DNA from: Deltaproteobacteria bacterium
Lineage (GTDB): Bacteria; Desulfobacterota; Desulfarculia; Adiutricales; Adiutricaceae
Assembly: GCA_031288745.1 (NCBI GenBank)
Contig: JAITQT010000387.1
Coordinates: 1-7,731, forward strand
Direction of reading: 5' to 3'
DNA: 7,731 nucleotides
Each line of letters starts with the position of its first letter. The first letter of the stretch is position 1. The notes beneath the pieces were generated by a model that saw only the letters and a program-made list of their open reading frames with translations, had not been told where the DNA came from and did not search any database. Shown one piece after another: positions 4,684 to 7,731 of this stretch. The position numbers were made by a program, and so were the translations under genes.

Positions 4684-7209
4684 TTAAAATTTTTTGGAAA
4701 AAATTTGCAAAAGGGCTACTCGAGTCTTGGCCCCGGTCTTTCTAGAGGCTGACTTCAAATGAGCCCTGACAGTGTGGACGCTTACTTCCATTTTTTCGGC
4801 GGTTTGAGTGGTAGAAAAACCGGCCGCCAGAAATCTAAGGGTTTCTAGCTCCCTTTGGGTCAGATTTAATATAGATTTTCTGCCCTCAATCACGTTCAAA
4901 ATCTCTTCACGTCCGGCTTGGTAGACATCGGCTACTTCCTCTTGCCGAGTTTGAAAGGGTTCATGCTTTCTCTTGGTTTGTATTCTTGATAAAAGATGCC
5001 CTATAAAGTCTTGGTTTTCAACAAACGGCAAATACAAACTATCCGGCAAGGCGCTATCTAGGGCCAAGGTTAAATTCTCCAGCGCCTCCGGGATTCGACC
5101 AAGCTTATGAAGGGCTGCAGAGATATAAATACGTAGATAAATCGAAAAAAGAAGATTCTTCTTAAAAGTATCGCCCGCCAATAAAACGCCTAACTCTTCA
5201 ATAACATCGGCGTATTTGCCAGCTAAGAGCTGGGCCCGACCATAAACGATAGGGTAAAAGCCTTTGGCAAAAGTATATAAACGACCGTCCCAATCGAGCT
5301 TGGTCGTGAGCCACAAAGGAATTTTTTCGTAAAGACTAAGCGAAGCGTAGAGCCATCCTTCGCAAAGATCGGCCGTGTGCAGCATAAAAAAATCTCGGCT
5401 CCTAGCGATAAGAGAGCGCATCTCGTAAAGCAAACCCGACTTTTGCCCACCGCCAAAAATAATCTCAAAATCGCCCTTCATAATGGCCAAACGCATTTGA
5501 ATAAAATAGGCGCAAATCACGTTACCAAGCTGATTATGATGCCAAGACATCTCGAGAGCTTTTTGGCAAAGCGCTTCCGCCTGATTAGGTTCACCTCTAT
5601 AGTAAAAGGCTTCAGCTTCCATCAGATATTCCGCGCCGGCCCCGTGATGGGAGCTTAATTGATAATACGAAGGCATATTGCTGCGCATTTGGAGCAGTTC
5701 TTCGTCAAGAATGCCGCTTTGTCGGTGAAACATAAAAAGCACCGAAGGACTGCCCAAAGTCCAGGGGAAATCGGTTCCGTACAAAATGGTCGGCTCTTTT
5801 AGAAGGGTCAGGGCCTTTTTAAAATGAGCGCTCATAGCCTCTATGTCGTTAAACTTCGTCAAGGCCAAAAGAACTTGCAACTCCCCGAGCCATCTGTTAG
5901 CCTCCTGTCCCTGGTCCAGACAAGCGCAGCGCTCGGCCAGCCAACGCAATTGATTTTCAAAAGAGGTAAAATCGCCAGCACTAAACAAGGCTATGGCGTA
6001 TTTAAACCAGGCCCCTAAGTGACGCTCCATAATATCTTGCGGGCAGTGCTTAAACATCTCAATGTAAAGTTCCGCCCTCTCAGTGACCAGATTGAGGGTC
6101 ATGTCGCTTTCCAAAACCGTTAATGCTCGTTCAAAGTCGCCAGCCAAATACCAAGCCTCCATGGCCGAGGCTAGTTCCCCGGCGGCCATAAATTCATCTC
6201 CGCAAGCGCGGTAAATTTCCCTACGGCGAACCTCGGTCAGGACGTTTCCTTTAAATATTTTCTGGATAAGTTGACGAAAGACAGCATGCGGGAAATAGAC
6301 TTGGTGAAGCCGATCAAAAAAAACAAAGGCGTTTTTTGTAGTCAGTTCTGCCAAAAGCAAAGGCGCGTCGCTACCATAGAGGCGCACGGCCTGGGCGATG
6401 GTAAAACGTTCGAGAGGAGCGAGTACTAAAAGCAGCTCTTTGGCCTGCGACGATAAAGGCTCGTAGACCATATCTTGCAAGCTCACAGAGATATCCTCGG
6501 GAATAGAAGAAAAATTACCGTTCTTTTCAAACCATAGTAGGCTCAGATACAGGGCGCTGATCCAGCCTGAGGTGTTTTCATGGAGTTGTAAAGCAACGTC
6601 AGGGCTAATAGTTACGCCATTTAGCTCAAAATATTCGGCGATTTCCGAAGAGTTAAGGGCTAAAAGGCTTTGATCTATGCGTGATAGAGAATTTTGAGAA
6701 TTTATTAGCCTTTCACCTTCCCCCCAGGAGTTGCGCGTGATGGCCACAATAGAAACGTTGAGGAATGTTTCGGCCGCTAAATTTTCGCAAAAAGATATAA
6801 AAGAGCGCGGCAAAAGATGGCAATCGTCAAAAACCAGAACCGTTTTTTTAGGGAAAGGTATCCGCTGAAAGATTTTCAGCCCCTCAACGGTTCGGGCTTG
6901 GTCTTCGGGAAATCCTAATTGATTTAGTTCGGAGATATCCTTACTTGATTGGGGTATAACTTGGTCTAATTCTTTACAAAAATCACTCCAAAAGGTCTTG
7001 CTCCCCGAGGCCTGGGCCGTCGTCCAAACCACTTTTACCGAGGCGTTGGTTAAAAAAGTTTTCGCGGCCAAGGTTTTGCCATAGCCCATCGGGGCTTCTA
7101 TCACGGTTAAGGGGTTATCGAACATGTTAGCTAAGGCTTTTTTTAACCGTTGGGAAAAATAGAGGCTCTTTTCATTATCAAAATAGGTAGCAGCTTTTTT
7201 CTTATTCAT
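4684..7209 (-). CDS. MalT-type LuxR family transcriptional regulator (STAND ATPase)
   Basis: The 841-residue protein has the large LuxR/MalT architecture. An N-terminal STAND ATPase has Walker A APMGYGKT (residues 39-46), Walker B VLVFDD (D128-D129), a sensor Arg in AITRNSW (R159) and the HENTSGW motif (GW at 215-216). A long helical, TPR-like middle (about 300-770) is likely the inducer or partner sensor. The C-terminal LuxR helix-turn-helix (783-841) has LTQRELETLRFLAAG and the recognition helix SVHTVRAHL. Members are ATP-dependent activators that bind DNA when an inducer releases autoinhibition; the inducer here is unknown. All key motifs look intact. I chose ATG 7209 because MNKKKAATYFDNEKSLYF resembles the usual family start. 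A GTG at 7245 and an ATG at 7233 are in frame and would add 12 or 8 residues. It converges on the flavodoxin gene, 119 bp apart. Confidence 0.92.
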   Translation of the reverse strand: MNKKKAATYFDNEKSLYFSQRLKKALANMFDNPLTVIEAPMGYGKTLAAKTFLTNASVKVVWTTAQASGSKTFWSDFCKELDQVIPQSSKDISELNQLGFPEDQARTVEGLKIFQRIPFPKKTVLVFDDCHLLPRSFISFCENLAAETFLNVSIVAITRNSWGEGERLINSQNSLSRIDQSLLALNSSEIAEYFELNGVTISPDVALQLHENTSGWISALYLSLLWFEKNGNFSSIPEDISVSLQDMVYEPLSSQAKELLLVLAPLERFTIAQAVRLYGSDAPLLLAELTTKNAFVFFDRLHQVYFPHAVFRQLIQKIFKGNVLTEVRRREIYRACGDEFMAAGELASAMEAWYLAGDFERALTVLESDMTLNLVTERAELYIEMFKHCPQDIMERHLGAWFKYAIALFSAGDFTSFENQLRWLAERCACLDQGQEANRWLGELQVLLALTKFNDIEAMSAHFKKALTLLKEPTILYGTDFPWTLGSPSVLFMFHRQSGILDEELLQMRSNMPSYYQLSSHHGAGAEYLMEAEAFYYRGEPNQAEALCQKALEMSWHHNQLGNVICAYFIQMRLAIMKGDFEIIFGGGQKSGLLYEMRSLIARSRDFFMLHTADLCEGWLYASLSLYEKIPLWLTTKLDWDGRLYTFAKGFYPIVYGRAQLLAGKYADVIEELGVLLAGDTFKKNLLFSIYLRIYISAALHKLGRIPEALENLTLALDSALPDSLYLPFVENQDFIGHLLSRIQTKRKHEPFQTRQEEVADVYQAGREEILNVIEGRKSILNLTQRELETLRFLAAGFSTTQTAEKMEVSVHTVRAHLKSASRKTGAKTRVALLQIFSKKF

Positions 7210-7340
7210 CCTCTTTCTCGCTAGTAAACCCATGAATTTAGCCACAGAAACAATTGCGCCCTTCTCTTTAGTCTAAAAAATTACGATAAGTAAACTTGCA
7301 GCCATCGCCGCTCTGGAGACGACTGTAATTATTTCGGGAA

Positions 7341-7731
7341 ATGGTAATCATGCTTTTTAAGCGTTTTAATACTGAAACTGCCTCAAGCCCTCAATGGCCA
7401 CTTTGATGACCTAAACTCCCTGAAACTTCCCTTTCTTTAGCTCAGTCCGAGCTAGAGTGCTCCTCTGAAATCAAAAAAGCGCTTTTAGAGCGGATAAGGA
7501 GTGCTGAGGGTAAAGCCAAACTTGATCGAAGCGCAAAAAGTCCCCTTTATCAGTCTTTCAATTTGTAAAATAGTCTTATCACTAGTTAATTTTTTAGACT
7601 ATTGTTCTTTTAAGAGTTTTTTGCGATTCGATAAAAATTAATTAAGTCTCGCCCACCGAGACCACCTAGTCTTAAAAGCGACCACGAACCTAAGCCGACG
7701 CTAGTTTAAGCCCCCGGAGAACTGACCGACC
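7341..7731 (+). pseudogene. Decayed gene fragment, interrupted by MITE copy 3 and the window edge
   Basis: From ATG 7341 (or 7350) the frame reads MLFKRFNTETASSPQWPL, meets two consecutive TGA stops at 7404-7409, then continues coding-like in the same frame with SLAQSELECSSEIKKALLER and IRSAEGKAKL up to the 112-bp element. Beyond the element another stretch reads KSRPPRPPSLKSDHEPKPTLV-like, proline-rich sequence, a further stop at 7707-7709, and APGELTD at the edge. The amino-acid make-up (charged helix, then Pro-rich linker) looks like the N-terminal part of a real protein that has lost its frame. I do not recognise the family. It is divergent from the LuxR-type gene. The alternative is chance open sequence. 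Confidence 0.4.
7523..7634 (-). mobile_element. 112-bp MITE-like element, copy 3 (inverted, more diverged)
   Basis: In reverse complement this copy aligns to copy 2 over its full 112 bp without gaps, with 12 differences. The left end tgatcgaagcgcaaaaa is perfect; the right end carries three changes (ttatcgaatcgcaaaaa in reverse complement). The flanks AACT (7519-7522) and AAAT (7635-7638) look like a 4-bp target duplication with one mutation. It is inserted in a decayed coding-like stretch upstream of the LuxR-type gene. Confidence 0.85.

Noticed and set aside
5223..6018. Small ORFs on both strands inside the regulator gene
   Set aside because: They lie fully within a well-supported coding region and show no motifs of their own.
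7269..7283. 15-bp match tagtctaaaaaatta to the interior of MITE copy 1 (1256-1270)
   Set aside because: It is very AT-rich, has no terminal repeats around it, and is not extended; most likely chance.

Overview
The window reads as chromosomal DNA of a moderately AT-rich anaerobic bacterium carrying many dead mobile elements. The anaerobe inference rests on an AAA-ATPase/PD-(D/E)XK fusion of a type common in gut anaerobes, a reductase-like protein with two Fe-S motifs, and an exported flavodoxin. Sec-type export, Rho-independent-like hairpins and Shine-Dalgarno sites are ordinary bacterial features. I cannot name the species. A host-associated anaerobe undergoing gene erosion is my guess, based on the number of pseudogenes and insertions.

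Layout: (1) 1-852 (+) is the C-terminal part of an AAA-ATPase-like/PD-(D/E)XK nuclease-fold protein whose N-terminus lies outside the window. (2) 897-2540 is a decayed IS630-family insertion sequence. Both terminal inverted repeats and a TA target duplication are still visible. Its minus-strand transposase is broken by frameshifts and stops, and by two copies of a 112-bp MITE-like element. (3) 2541-2771 is a short spacer with two hairpins. (4) 2772-3683 (+) is an Fe-S protein related to epoxyqueuosine reductase-type proteins. (5) 3914-3942 is a strong dyad symmetry just ahead of (6) 3959-4564 (+), a flavodoxin with a Sec signal peptide, followed by a probable terminator. (7) 4684-7209 (-) is a large MalT-type LuxR regulator, convergent with the flavodoxin gene. 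(8) From about 7341 to the window end is a broken, coding-like stretch on the plus strand, split by a third copy of the 112-bp element.

Working together: the Fe-S protein and the exported flavodoxin are both redox proteins on the same strand. A 275-bp gap and a separate dyad upstream of the flavodoxin suggest separate transcription. The MalT-type regulator may control neighbouring genes, but nothing in the sequence proves this.

The most informative signal is the 112-bp repeat family. All three copies are exactly 112 bp. They have 17-bp terminal repeats and 4-bp target duplications (AGCT, AGAG, and a decayed AACT/AAAT). Removing copy 1 plus one duplication restores the transposase reading frame exactly, which confirms it as a discrete insertion.
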